Below are positions 1 through 10,690 of a stretch of 64,000 nucleotides of DNA, in pieces. The notes beneath the pieces are model-generated. The model saw only the letters and a list, made by a program, of their open reading frames with translations, had not been told where the DNA came from and ran no database searches. Source of the DNA: Actinernus sp. WN-2022 (lineage: Eukaryota > Cnidaria > Anthozoa > Actiniaria > Actinernidae); the NCBI GenBank assembly GCA_030867875.1, contig JAOWCC010001634.1, forward strand, positions 4,573,877 through 4,637,876. Direction: 5' to 3'. Made by a program: the position numbers and the translations under genes. The number at the start of each line of letters is the position of its first letter. Position 1 is the first letter of the stretch.

Positions 1-551
1 ATATGATCACCTATACTAATTGCACTCGAATCCATATGATGACCTATACTAATTGTACTCGAATCCATATGATCACCTATACTAATTGCACTCGAATCCA
101 TATGATCACCTATACTAATTGTACTCGAATCCATATGATCACCTATACTAATTGTACTCGAATCCATATGATCACCTATACTAATAGCACTCGAATCCAT
201 ATGATCACTTATACTAATTGTACTCGAATCCATATGATTACCTATACTAATTGTACTCGAATCCATATGATTACCTATACTAATTGTACTCGAATCCATA
301 TGATCACCTATACTAATTGCACTCGAATCCATATGATCACCTATACTAATTGCACTCGAATCCATATAATTACCTATACTAATTGTACTCGAATCCATAT
401 GATTACCTATACTAATTGCACTCGAATCCATATGATTACCTATACTAATTGCACTCGAATCCATATGATCGCCTATACTAATTGCACTCGAATCGATATG
501 ATCGCCTATACTAATTGTACTCGAATCCATATGATTACCGATACTAATATA
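1..551. repeat. 33-bp minisatellite, about 17 copies
   Basis: A 33-bp unit beginning ATATGATCACCTATACTAAT repeats head to tail from the first base of the window, with single-base variants such as TGATTACC, TGATCGCC and ATAGCACT. Because 33 is a multiple of three and the unit has no stop in one frame, it forms a 190-codon open frame that reads MITYTNCTRIH over and over. I see no splice sites or other coding signs, so this is treated as non-coding. The array continues beyond the left edge. Confidence 0.93.
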
Positions 552-837
552 CATAATCTATTTACAACCGGCTAAGTTCCTTATCGCATCGCGTAACTAA
601 GTTCTTTTTAACTCATTAGATGTGATCGGCGTAGGATTCCTATGATCACGGATCTTGAGTATGATATCTTCCTAAGAGAACACATACCGAGGACACAGCT
701 GCTCGTAATTAATGTTACGTCATCATTGTAAGTATCATTAACAGGAAGTTCCGGTATAAAAGGCCATGGCCAGGCCACTGACACGTTCACTTGTCACTCA
801 GCCTTCGTCGAGTGAACTTCTCTGTGATGCTCCGCAG

Positions 838-1173
838 GGGAGCAGGTCAAAACACGTGCCCTCTCGACGGACCCATTTGGGGTAGGGGGATGGGAGCTGC
901 TGCCAGCCATCTCCTCTGGAGAGAAAACTCAATATTAAAAATAATTTGTTCTTAAATATCTTCAAAACTAAAAGGCATAATCTAGAAACAAATGCACTGC
1001 AGGTTTTGTCTTATGCTATCATTTCATTTTCTGCCGTTAAAATTACCACTAGGCCCCCCAGAATGGAAAATAGATGGTCAAAAATGGGGGAAGGGGGTGG
1101 TACCCTGCTCTGACAGCTGTGTATGTTGAAAAAAATGGGTCCCTGTCTGGGGCATGTGTTTTGACCTGCTCCC
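838..1173. mobile_element. Inverted-repeat element (MITE-like), 336 bp
   Basis: GGGAGCAGGTCAAAACAC at the left end is matched in reverse complement at the right end (…GTGTTTTGACCTGCTCCC). The similarity continues inward over about 45 bp, including GGACCCATTT. There is no coding capacity. No convincing target duplication was found, so the exact ends are uncertain. Confidence 0.6.
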
Positions 1174-2056
1174 TAAGTTACCCGTACTGATTGCTTATCG
1201 CGCGAGATTTAAATCAAGCACGTAAATGGTTTATCTTTAGATTAAGTGCTACAGAGTAACTATGTAAGCAATCGTTAAATACCGTCTAAAGTCTTTAATA
1301 TAATAAACAACTATCTTCCCTTTGTTCACTTTTTGATGGCTTCTTTGATTTTAAACCCTAAAAAAAATCGCATTTTAACAGGAGGGGCTGATTCACTCGC
1401 TTTAGTTCTTCGCTACTCTGTTACTGGAATTTCAAATTCCGAGTATCCCATGTGTGAAAAGAGGCCGGGCATAACCTTTTATACCGGAACTTCTTGGTTA
1501 ACAGTCACGCATACCAGTTCCCTATTAAATATCCAGTTAGAGTAAAACTGGCATGTTCTACCGAGTGTCTAAGCCCTGGTCCTAGTAAGCGCGTTTTCGA
1601 GAAAACCGTCCGCTTGCTCAGTAGTGGTTCAGTTCTTGTGACAGGGTTCTCGTGAAATCGTAAGGCCCTGGAGAAAACCCTGGGAAAACCATGTTTTTAC
1701 AGTTACTCCAAACAACTCCTGGAAATTCGTAAACAGTAAATTTATGGAATAAATCAGGCGGGATCGAGTTTAATTAGTTTGAAAAAAGTGCAACTTGATG
1801 GTTAGAACCATTAGTCTGCCATTGTTTGCTCTGGGCTAACACTACTCATCCTCAAATGGTCCATTATAGACTCCTAGGAAAAAAATCTAGGCTTGGGAAA
1901 GTCCTCAATCTTTTCTTGAATTTTGTCAGTTGTCAACATTACCAGTACAGTTGTGTGCGTTGTGGCTTACTTAGGAATTTGACTGTTTATTCCGCTCAAA
2001 CTTCATCTGGTTTCTTGTAAGAAATGCCGCTTAACCTTTTCGTGGTCGCTGTTTAG
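1174..2056. other. Unassigned sequence, probable intron
   Basis: No repeat or exon can be supported here. It lies directly upstream of the first recognisable exon of the + strand gene ending at 5788. That exon begins with one base completing a codon, so at least one earlier exon must exist, either here unrecognised or left of the window. An open frame at 1333-1545 lacks a usable donor and coding character. Confidence 0.4.
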
Positions 2057-2141
2057 ATATCCTGAGGCGAACCCGTGCGATGGGATGCTTGATCAGCTAT
2101 TCTACGAGAAGAACAGAAACAGATCAATTCCATGTGTTCAG
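2057..2141 (+). CDS. Unrecognised gene, exon a (28 codons plus one base)
   Basis: Preceded by CTGTTTAG and followed by GTACTC. The first base completes a split codon; the exon then reads YPEANPCDGMLDQLFY and onward to CVQ, ending in phase 0. The next exon starts in phase 0, as required. Confidence 0.65.
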
Positions 2142-5100
2142 GTACTCTCCACTTATGAACGAGCGAGTAATGTCACACGCTTCATGTCTTATGCACCCAT
2201 CCCCTGGGGCACTTTATGCAGTCAAATGGAACCAAACCCCCACCTCCATAATTCTTTTGTTCCCAGCCTTAGGTATTTTCGTAGCATATTTCAGTAAAGA
2301 TTGATAAAAACTCAGGGTATTCGAGTAAATTTTAAATCATTTAGAACTTTGTGTGTGTTGATACTCAGGAAAGTCTATCGAAGTGCCGTGTTTGTTTGTA
2401 CACTGTGAAGGTAATGTCGTGTGTTTATGCTTCATTACGTGTAGAGTCACTAAACGAGTACCCACCTAGCTAAAACTTCTTCTAATAATTATAATCCTTT
2501 TTAGAGAGTTCAGTAGCGAATAATAAGAGCTATTATAGACATTTTCTGGAGATTTTAATCCACAACACTGTTCCTGCCACTTTCATTCTTTCAACACTTA
2601 CCGTGACCAGCTTCCAATTGTCGATTTCATTGCACACAAACGCGGTCTAAAATCTATGTTCAAAGGCTACCAAAGGGCCCGAAACATTTCTAATAAGAAA
2701 AGGAAATGGTGGGAAAATCATTGTATTGTCTTGCTTGAACTATTCCCTTTTTGTTCGCGTTGACCAGTCGGGGAAACACTACTAAAAGAGCAAAAACTCA
2801 AATTGCATTAAAAGAGTCGAAACTGTCTCCGCGATAAGAAATATCAAAGTAACGGCTCGACATTTCTGTCTCGCTTCTGTCTTGGAAGTAAATATCTAAG
2901 ATCTAAGCTATCCTGAAACAAATCCAGTACAATCCCGACTTCCTGGGGCTATAAAACTTGTCAACTGCGATCAAATACCTACATGAATATATCCCACCAA
3001 TTGTTGTTGCTGTTGCACAGTTATGCAACTCTGTCTGCCCTGCACAGTCAACATGGAGCAGAATAGTAACATGCATGCATCAGCGCCGGGTCCATTTTGC
3101 CTTAGATAGCACACTTAAAGCGTCAACTTCAGTTCCTCAATTTAAGAGAGCTCTTAAGTCTAAGTTACTAGCTTCTTAATACGACTGAATTCGATGTATT
3201 TTCGATTAGTCATTAATCTTAGATATGATAGATTTACGCAATTTTATCGATAAGTATATATTTTAACAAATTTATATAGTTTCTCCTAGTTTAACTTATT
3301 TTAATTTTAATTGTAAATATATGTTGAAAAGCCCTTCTGGGAACCTATATTAAAGATATTATGTATGTATGGTGATTACCGCTGTATCGTATTATGAGCG
3401 CCCGCTCTACGAAGCCATGTCGACGGCGCGTGCGAGACACTGCAACGGACGGTCTCGTACTGGCTTCGTAGAACAGGCGCTCATCAGTTACAGAACAGCG
3501 GTATACTACAACAAAACAACAGTTTCCCCTGCGCTAGCTCATATTTATTCGACGCAAGTCTCGGACAGACTGACAAGCTTGTAGAACGACTGTGCATGTG
3601 TGAATTTCACCCGGAAAATCCCGCTGGCGTACATTACTTGTCCTAATAAAACTCTTAACCCTTGCGATGTTCCTCTTTTGGTCTTTCCTGCAATGGGTTG
3701 AGTTTCTTTAGAGCTGCTCCCGCGATTTCTACCATTGATTAGACTCCCGCCGGAACGCACTCTCCAATCGCAAAACGATAGGATATCAAAGGCGATTTTT
3801 AGGAATATTATATATATAGGCATCAAGATAGGCATTGCAATTTAAGAGAGCATGGAAACATTATATATGTTGGTAAATCTCCTGAGGTTCAAATTCAATC
3901 AAAATTATTTCAGCTGATCGTACGACTTCTCTTTTCACAGGCTCGTAATGACCCGTTTAGACTCCTTCGTTATGATATCGCGATAGCTGCTCAGGATGCA
4001 CACAACACACAGCCGCTCCTACTACGAAGACACAATGCTGTCCCTGGAATGTTCCTGGTAAGCACCGGGCAGTGGGTGAGAGTGACGTTGGGTTACCTGT
4101 GGTGCGGTCAAGGTGAGAGAGAACTGGACCGCGAGAGAACTGAGTACCACAGGTAGCCCAAAATCAAACTTCCCTGAGAAAATAAAGCATTGCTACCTAC
4201 AAATCCTAGCATATCACGCGAGTTTCTCGATTCGAAAGACTTCGACTTCAGAACCAAATTCAGAACCAAAATTCCACCAAATTTTCCTTTTACTGGATCG
4301 AAGCTCGAGCAAGTTGAAATGCTAGTCTTGTTCTCGAGACTGATTGGTTCGAGTAACCATAAGTTGAAATGCTAGTCTTGTTCTCGACACTGATTGGCTC
4401 AAGTAACCGTAAGTTGGAATGCTTTGTTCTCGTTCTGCAATGTGATTGGTTCTCGTTGCCCAAGTGGCCTAGGTTACAGTACTAACCTATAATTAAATAT
4501 ATAGATTTAAAATAATCTAATTTGATTTAATCCGTACAACAACAACAAACGAAACGAAACCAATTTCCAATTCAGTGCCATTTTGAAACGAAGCTAAATA
4601 GTTTATTTAATTTAGTTTAAACCACACCTTTTAGGATCTAAAGCATATATATTGTAATATTTGCGTTCTGTTTGTTCAGGTCCATTCCCTCTCAGTTATT
4701 GCAAATCTAAGTTCTAACTTTCTTCTGTTACAGATGTATACCGGCGGTAAATTATTGTTTGCGGACCATATTTTTAATGGATACGGCAACGCAAAGAAAG
4801 ATTTTCTCAAACAGGTAATGTTGGGTATTTTCTATTCAAACTGTAAAGTCTTGAGTTGTTCATGGTAGTTTCCAGCTCTCATTCGTTGTTAATGAGCTAC
4901 TGCATATTTTCTTTGTAGATTATAAGAACACGCAAGGAGGCTCTCGAAGGGAGAACTTTACCTCCTGACTTCAGACTTAGTCCAACACGCGGTCGATCGG
5001 GACCGCGTGCAGCTTGGGGAGGAGAGATAGGCGGACTCAAGATACCATCTCCTCAGTATCCCATGACTCCTGATGATCATGTGACAATACCACGAATAAC

Positions 5101-5788
5101 CTCGGCCATTTCTGATGATACCTTCTCGTCCACTACTATTGATCTGAGGTATACTTCTTTATGTTAATGTCAAGAGGCAACTGTCGATCATCCAGTTATG
5201 ACCTGCGTAGCGGAGCAAGGGGATGGGGTGAAGGGGTAGGGGTTGGTGTAGAGAGAAAGAGCTATCTTCCTGTCTTGTCCTCCCACTCAGTCAATAATTA
5301 CGTAATATTTGCACTCGTTTGGGTCCACATTTGCACTCGGGAATGCCAAGTTGATAATAAGTACTTATTGTTAACTGAGTGAGATCGGAGGGCCGGACGG
5401 GAAAACATTTGGCTTGAGGTCATGAGGTACGGACCAAGTCGTTCATTCCCGAGAACTAAATATTTTCCCGTTCGGCCGGACGACCTAACTCAGTCAACAA
5501 GTGTTTTATCGTATGACCACTTAGTTTGTTTTAATAATGACAAAACAAGAAGCAAAATCTCAATAAGGTCGGATGGCTTTTTCCGGCCCGTTCACGTCAA
5601 GCCAGAAAGCGCGCGCGGGGTCGCGTGGGTCATATAATAACACCTCGTATTGTTTCTTTCCCAGGGGTGGAGTTCATTCATCGGCAAGTTTTGTCAATAT
5701 GGGCTTGTCTATCAATAGCCCTTTTCCTATGTCACCAGAGAGACTGAACTTCCTACACAAACAACGAAATATTCACACGGTTGCGTGA
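2057..5788 (+). CDS. Unrecognised multi-exon gene, 3' part (five exons)
   Basis: Five exons (2057-2141, 3941-4057, 4734-4814, 4919-5148, 5665-5788) join with matching phases into about 212 codons ending in TGA; all four introns are GT-AG. The fragment starts inside a codon, so the N terminus is missing. It runs from a short segment with MLDQLFYEKNRNRSIPCVQ, through a conserved-looking core (ARNDPFRLLRYDIAIAAQ, then GGKLLFADHIFNGYGNAKKD), into a basic linker (IIRTRKEALEG, RGRSGPRAAWGGEIGG), and ends in a Ser/Thr/Pro-rich tail finishing NIHTVA. There is no signal peptide, membrane segment or catalytic motif in the visible part. I do not recognise the family. The exon structure and the low-complexity-free core argue for a real gene rather than a transposon. 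A likely polyadenylation signal is AATAAA near 6135. Confidence 0.75.
2958..3365 (+). mobile_element. Non-LTR retrotransposon 3' fragment
   Basis: The C-terminal end of a LINE-type ORF is suggested by LKASTSVPQFKRALKSKLL followed by a stop. Elsewhere in this window, similar 'S(L/V)xxFKxxLKS' endings close reverse-transcriptase ORFs. An AT-rich tail with ATTAAA follows to about 3365. No catalytic region remains. It lies in the intron after exon a of the unrecognised gene. Confidence 0.5.
3370..3512. repeat. Short imperfect palindrome
   Basis: ACCGCTGT…ATGAGCGCC…TCTACGAAGCCA on the left is mirrored as TGGCTTCGTAGAACAGGCGC…ACAGCGGTAT on the right, around a GC-rich centre. It could be a small fold-back MITE; no target duplication was identified. 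Confidence 0.6.
3941..4057 (+). CDS. Unrecognised gene, exon b (39 codons)
   Basis: The acceptor is TTTTCACAG and the donor GTAAGC. It reads ARNDPFRLLRYDIAIAAQ through NAVPGMFL with no stop and phase 0 at both ends. Confidence 0.72.
4311..4450. repeat. Tandem repeat, about 51-bp unit, 2.5 copies
   Basis: The unit AAGTTGAAATGCTAGTCTTG…GATTGGTTCGAGTAACC is repeated twice, with a third diverged copy, inside the intron between exons b and c of the unrecognised gene. Confidence 0.75.
4734..4814 (+). CDS. Unrecognised gene, exon c (27 codons)
   Basis: The acceptor is TCTGTTACAG and the donor GTAATG. It reads MYTGGKLLFADHIFNGYG, then NAKKDFLKQ. It is phase 0 at both ends and continues exon b in frame. 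Confidence 0.74.
4919..5148 (+). CDS. Unrecognised gene, exon d (76 codons plus two bases)
   Basis: The acceptor is TTTCTTTGTAG and the donor GTATAC. It encodes a basic stretch (IIRTRKEALEGRTLPPDF), a Gly/Trp patch (RAAWGGEIGG) and a Ser/Thr-rich part ending TIDL, then two bases of an Arg codon completed by exon e. Confidence 0.74.
5287..5640. repeat. Dispersed repeat, copy 1 (intronic)
   Basis: This stretch shares a series of landmarks, in order, with 15680-16060: ACTTATTG…ACTGAGTG, GAGGGCCGRACGGGAAA, TTTGGCT(C/T)GAGGTC, CTAACTCAGTCAA, a run with GACAAAACAA, and a GCGCGCG-rich end. Both copies have internal inverted segments (ACTGAGTG…CTCAGTCA). It is probably a non-autonomous DNA element and sits in the last intron of the unrecognised gene. 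Confidence 0.55.
5665..5788 (+). CDS. Unrecognised gene, terminal exon e
   Basis: The acceptor is TTTCTTTCCCAG. The first base completes the split Arg codon. It then reads GGVHSSASFVNMGLSINS through RNIHTVA and a TGA at 5786-5788. The frame match across a 516-bp intron supports the model. Confidence 0.74.
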
Positions 5789-6099
5789 CATACAACTGGT
5801 TGCGTGACATCTATCTGGTTGTTACCGAAGAAAAGGATTAACTGAAATATATAATGTGAGAAAATATAGCAACTTTATTTTTCTGGCCTTGTGTGAAGAA
5901 TTAAACAAGGCGGGCAGTTTCACGTGTAAATGAGGATTTGTTTTGGCTGCCAACACAAATTAATATGATGAAAAAACACTCTGAGATAAACTTAAAAGAA
6001 ACAAGATAATTTATATTTGGTAACATTTATTGTACAGTTTTTAGGACAAAAATAATGAAATATTTTTCGCAATTAAACACATGTATATCTTCCATCAGT

Positions 6100-6234
6100 A
6101 TCTGTCTGTTATGTGGAAGGAAAAAAAAACATTTAATAAAAAATGTGTTTTATAGACGTTTATATGATATTAATAATAATGACCATATTTATATAGCGCC
6201 ATATTACCACAGCCTCTAGGCGCTTTACAAATTA
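6100..6234 (-). mobile_element. LINE/SINE 3' tail, minus strand
   Basis: Read on the minus strand, the sequence TTGTAAAGCGCCTAGAGG…TATGGCGCTATATAAATATG followed by an AAT-type tail is the familiar 3' end shared by many L2/CR1-like LINEs and their SINEs. A + strand relative is at 36991-37066. Confidence 0.6.
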
Positions 6235-6256
6235 CTGACTTCTAACCTACTGAGGT

Positions 6257-6312
6257 GGGGGTGTGTGTGTGTGTGTGTGGGGGGTGGGGGGGGGGGGGGG
6301 GGGGGGGGGGGG
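6257..6312. repeat. (GT)n and poly-G simple repeat
   Basis: A run of GT dinucleotides passes into an almost pure run of about 30 G. Confidence 0.9.
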
Positions 6313-6357
6313 TAGACGTGAAATGATGTGTGAAAAACTTTATAATATTATTAAGTC

Positions 6358-6613
6358 CGACAATTCACAATCTTTCTCCCTCTTACCACCTAAGAACGAC
6401 TCCATGTATAATCTTAGATCCACTAGGCTTTTTAGCACGACAATTCACATAAACCTTTCTCTCTCTTACCACCTAAGAACAACTCGATGTATAATCTTAG
6501 ATCCACTAGGCTTTTTAGCACGACAATTCACATAAACATTTCTCTCTCTTACCATCTAAGAACGACTCGATGTATAATCTTAGATCCACTAGGCTTTTTA
6601 GCACGACAATTCA
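6358..6613. repeat. Tandem repeat, 80-83 bp unit, three copies
   Basis: Units start CGACAATTCACA at 6358, 6438 and 6521, with a truncated fourth at 6604. Each contains ATGTATAATCTTAGATCCAC. The open frames it creates are a by-product. Confidence 0.88.
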
Positions 6614-6797
6614 TAGGACGGATAGGTGTAGGAACTATTTTATTAATGCCTCGATTTGCACTTTTAATTAGTTTAATTCATAATCTACAGCTAAGGATTT
6701 GTCACATGGAATCATCGACACATTTTTTTAATACAGCCTTAATGATTCATTACTCGGGCCGCCTGTGGCAGGCACTAGTCTAAATCTGCAGGCCGTT

Positions 6798-8160
6798 ATT
6801 GTTTTTTGTTTCATGCACCAAAATTTCTGCGCATGCGTTAAATTATGCATTAATTGTATGCGCGCACTCGTGGCACTAATAGATTTCTCTCCAGTGCAAT
6901 TCTGCGGTCGCTATTCTTGTTTGTGGTACGTTTCGTAGGTTTTATGCCACATTTCATTTTACTCTCGATCATAATACATACCAGCCAGGATCCTGTAACC
7001 AGGAGCAGCGTCCATATCTCCTATATAGTTGTCACAGCGTTTTTACAAGTTGGGCTATTTTTATATTATTTTCCCCGCCAATTAATGGTTGCACCGTGGC
7101 GGAACAAAATATGCCTCATTAACTACTTTTGTTATACCAAACAATATGGCTGCTACGCTTTTGTGATTTGATTCCCCTAGGAATAATTGCAACTCAACAA
7201 TAGCGGGAAACGGTTCTAAAAATAACCTAACTTGTGAAAATGCTGTGACATTGGCCTGGTATGCGGGATGGACGCTCCTAGTTATGGGCTCCTGATACCA
7301 GCGCAAACACTAAAATAATGTTGACCGTGTTTTTGGCTGATTTACCGATCTCGTATCGAGACCTGTGTACGTTATACTATAGGTATACTGAATAGCTGAT
7401 TTATAGCGAAATAGCGCTTTACTAGCAAATATATATACTGTGGTTGAGCAGTTACGGGTTACTATCCTCTATCGAAGTCTGAAGACATCTGAACTCCTGA
7501 ACTGTGAGAGCAACACTGTCGCTCGCCAATACGAAGCCAGAAATACACACTCAGCACAGAATAATTTATGATGACCCAAGCAATATTCAACTCTCAAGGT
7601 AAACTCTCATGGCCGAGATTTTGGTTCGAGAAATTAAAGGCTTCCAACAACAATTCCCTTTATAGTTATGTAATATAATGAGCAGACTGACGTTTTGGGA
7701 ATGAGGGTAAAGCTTTTAATTAGAGATCCACCAGGCATTTCAGTTAATAATCTTTAATCCAACAAATGACCAATATGGACTCGTAATGGCTCATGTATAG
7801 CAAGAACAGCAGATAAAGTTACATTGACATAGCAAGCTCTCCATCACAGGGTGGACAGGATACAACTTATAATATGGTACAAATATAAACATACATTTGA
7901 GACAATCATCTATTAGTTTTCGGAACCTGCAGTATAACAGAACAGCAGACTAAATTGTAAACGTGTGTTACATGAATAAGTAGTGTTTAAATACGAGAAA
8001 AACAAAAAACAAAAATTACATATATACTAGGGGAGCAGAGAATGAAAGTCACCGCGCTACATGCCACTCCTAAAGACTGCTAAATTCAGCTAATAATTCT
8101 TCCCTTTGGTTATTACTAAAAGGATTTCAAATGAAAGTGTATTTCATCTTCAATCTCATG
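6798..8160. repeat. Segmental duplication, module 1
   Basis: Blocks of this stretch recur at 8192-9330. 6798-6985 matches 8192-8381. 7303-7660 matches 8382-8840, including GTTATACTATAG, CTGATTTATAGCG and TGTGGTTGAGCAGTTA. 8000-8150 matches 9165-9320 (AAAGTCACCGCGCTAC…CTTCCCTTTG). The segment 7846-7985 recurs in inverted orientation at 8983-9100. No gene is seen in either module. Module 1 carries an extra hAT-like element at 6986-7294 that module 2 lacks. Confidence 0.82.
6986..7294. mobile_element. hAT-like MITE, 309 bp, 8-bp target duplication
   Basis: The 8-bp direct repeat ATACCAGC flanks the insert (6978-6985 and 7295-7302). Both ends begin CAGGA and share similar inward sequence (TAAC.AGGAGC, CGTCCAT, TGTCACAGC in inverted orientation). 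Module 2 has a single uninterrupted ATACCAGC at 8374-8381, which is the empty site. An 8-bp duplication with CAG-type ends is typical of hAT elements. No coding capacity. Confidence 0.82.
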
Positions 8161-8191
8161 TGGCCCGAGTGAAAGCCCAGATGGGCTCTTG

Positions 8192-9800
8192 TTTTTTTTG
8201 TTTCCTGCAGCAAAAATTCTGCGCATGCGTTAAATTATGCATTAATTGTATGCGCGCACTCGTGGCACTAATAGATTTCTCTCCAGTGCAATTCTGCGGA
8301 CGCTATTCTTGTTTGTGGTACGTTTCGATCGTAGGTTTTATGCCACATTTCATTTTACTCTCGATCATAATACATACCAGCGCAAACACTAAAATAATGT
8401 TGACCGTGTTTTTGGCCGATCTCGTATCGAGACCTGTGTACGTTATACTATAGCTATACAGGTATACTGAATAGTACCCTGGATGCCAGAGGTCTTCTTC
8501 GGGCCTTTCGTACTTCTTCGGGCCTCTGGAACCCAGGGTAACTGAATAGCTGATTTATAGCGAAATATAGCGATTTACTAGCAAATATATATATATATAC
8601 TGTGGTTGAGCAGTTATGGGTTACTCTCCTCTATCGAAGTCTGAAGACATCTGAACTGTGAGAGCAACACTGTCACTCGCCAACACGAAGCCAGAATACA
8701 CACTCGGCACAGAATTCTGCAGAATTATGATGAGCCAAGCAATATAATTCAACTCTCTACTTAAACAAGAAACCTCTCATGGCCGAGGTTTTGGTTCAAG
8801 AAATTAAAAGCTTCCAACAATTTTCTTTATAGTTCTGTAATATAATGAGCATACTGAAGTTTTGGAGCAAGAACAGCAGGTAAAGTTGACTACGAATACA
8901 ATTAACATGACTTCCAGAGGTTTTCTAGAGAGAACAGCCGCCGAGAAAAAGCCGAGAGGCGGCGATCAGCGAGCTGCGATACTGTAAACACTACTTATTC
9001 ATGTAACACACGTTTACAATTTAGTCTGCTGGATGATTGTCTCAAATGTATGTTTATATTTGTACCATATAAGTTGTATCCTGTCCATTCTGTGATGGAG
9101 TTATCACTATATTTCTCTACTGTTCTTTCTACCCTGCAGCTCTTAAAAGGTCAACTTCTTTAAATTACGAGAAAAACAAAAATATTAAATTACATATATA
9201 ATAGGGAGAATGAAAGTCACCGCGCTACCGGCCACTCCTGAAGACTGCTAAATTCAACTAATAATTCTTCCCTTTGCTTATTACTAAGAGGATTTCAAAT
9301 GAAAGTGTATTTCATATTCAATCGCATTGGGAACACACCATCAGAAATCGGAAGAAGGGTAGTCCAAAATAAAAATTAAAAATCCTGGAACGCAAAATAT
9401 ATAAGAAAAAAACCTGCCTTGCACAAACAAGGGGCCAAAAAAAATGGCTGCATTGATGTATATAGCGATACATACTGTTTGTAAACACTGACGCCAATTA
9501 TATATTTGCATATATAATGTGGTTGGCAAAAACCCCATGTGTTTGTATCTAGCGATTTGGGCCTCACGAAATACATCTAAAGTCTCAATTCTGCTTCCAT
9601 ATCCTAATTCTTTTATAAGACTTATAAGTTAAGAGCATATAAGCTTCGATGAAAGGGCTTGCTTGCATTTTGGAAGAACAAGAAAGTAATTTGGCGATGA
9701 ATAAGCACGGATCTGTGATATTTTATAAGCAACTGACTGGGTTCACGTTTCGTTTCTTACGTACCGCTACATTGTGGGCCGAGTGAAAGCCCAGATGTGC
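8192..9800. repeat. Segmental duplication, module 2, with internal inversion
   Basis: This is the paralogue of 6798-8160. Differences from module 1 are a 66-bp insert at 8475-8540, an inverted 8983-9100 block (the reverse complement of 7846-7985, minus about 30 bp), and about 440 bp of unmatched sequence after 9330. A second GGCCGAGTGAAAGCCCAGAT motif appears at about 9778 (first copy near 8162), which may mark the outer edge of the repeating unit. Confidence 0.78.
8475..8540. mobile_element. 66-bp palindromic micro-MITE with 9-bp target duplication
   Basis: The insert runs from TACCCTGGATGCCAGAGG to its near reverse complement CCTCTGGAACCCAGGGTA, around a core with CTTCTTCGGGCC twice. It is flanked by ACTGAATAG at 8466-8474 and 8541-8549. 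Module 1 has one ACTGAATAG at 7387-7395 with nothing inserted. A 9-bp duplication would fit a Mutator-like (MULE) transposase, which is inference. Confidence 0.82.
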
Positions 9801-9829
9801 TCTTGTTTTTTATATATCATAGTACATTA

Positions 9830-10295
9830 TACATGTATTTATATAATAACAATTTTTGGTTACTTGTATAACTATAAAATAGCGTAATTCAGCTTTATTG
9901 GCTGCAAGGCTGTGTTTATCAATAAAAATAAGTTTTAAAAATATAAGCTGTGTGTGGAAAACGATACCTTTGGGGCGGCACATTGCTGTTTTAGTCTGAA
10001 ATAGGGTTCAGCAATTCTTATACTTAGACTACCCCACTGAAAACAATTAACACACTCCACGTGGTGTCTTTTCTGTGATTTGCAAGTTATTAATTATTCA
10101 ATAGTTGTCTCGGACATGGAAGAGAGATTTGCTACCACCGAGACCAGCGGTTTTCTCTTCCTTGCTCCACAGCTCGCAAAAACGGAAAATATTAATTGGC
10201 CGATTTAGCTTGTACATTTGTTGTCCCAATTCAGGTCACCTGACTTTTCCCTTTAGTAATGTTTCTTGTTTTTTACTGTATCCCAATAGGAAATA
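9830..10295. other. AT-rich spacer
   Basis: No gene, splice-bounded exon or clear repeat could be supported. It lies between the duplicated modules and the Tigger-like transposon. Confidence 0.4.
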
Positions 10296-10690
10296 CAGTC
10301 GAACCTGTATATAACGACCCCTTATTAAGCGTCCACCCTGTATTAAGCGGCCACCCTGTATTAAACGACCAGTAGTAAAAGTCCCGAATTTTCTCCCAGT
10401 CAAATACTGTAAACTTTACCTGTATTAAGCGACCACCTGTATTAAGCGGCCGCGGCCACTTTTTTACAGTCCCGTTTATGTTATTTCTTGTTATTTTAAC
10501 CTGTATTAATCGGCCAGGCTATTTTTTTTTACAGAACTTTACTTGGTCCATATTAATGAAAACGATCAAGTACATACGTATTTTAACCATTTATTTCACA
10601 GTACAATTTGTTCTAAACAGTGTCACTTCACATTCAAGTTGTTTTCAATGAACTGACCGGAAACCGTATCTCTAAATGTTTGCTCTCTCT

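Noticed and set aside
1333..1545. 70-codon + strand open frame as an upstream exon of the unrecognised gene
   Set aside because: No donor consistent with the required phase and no coding character.
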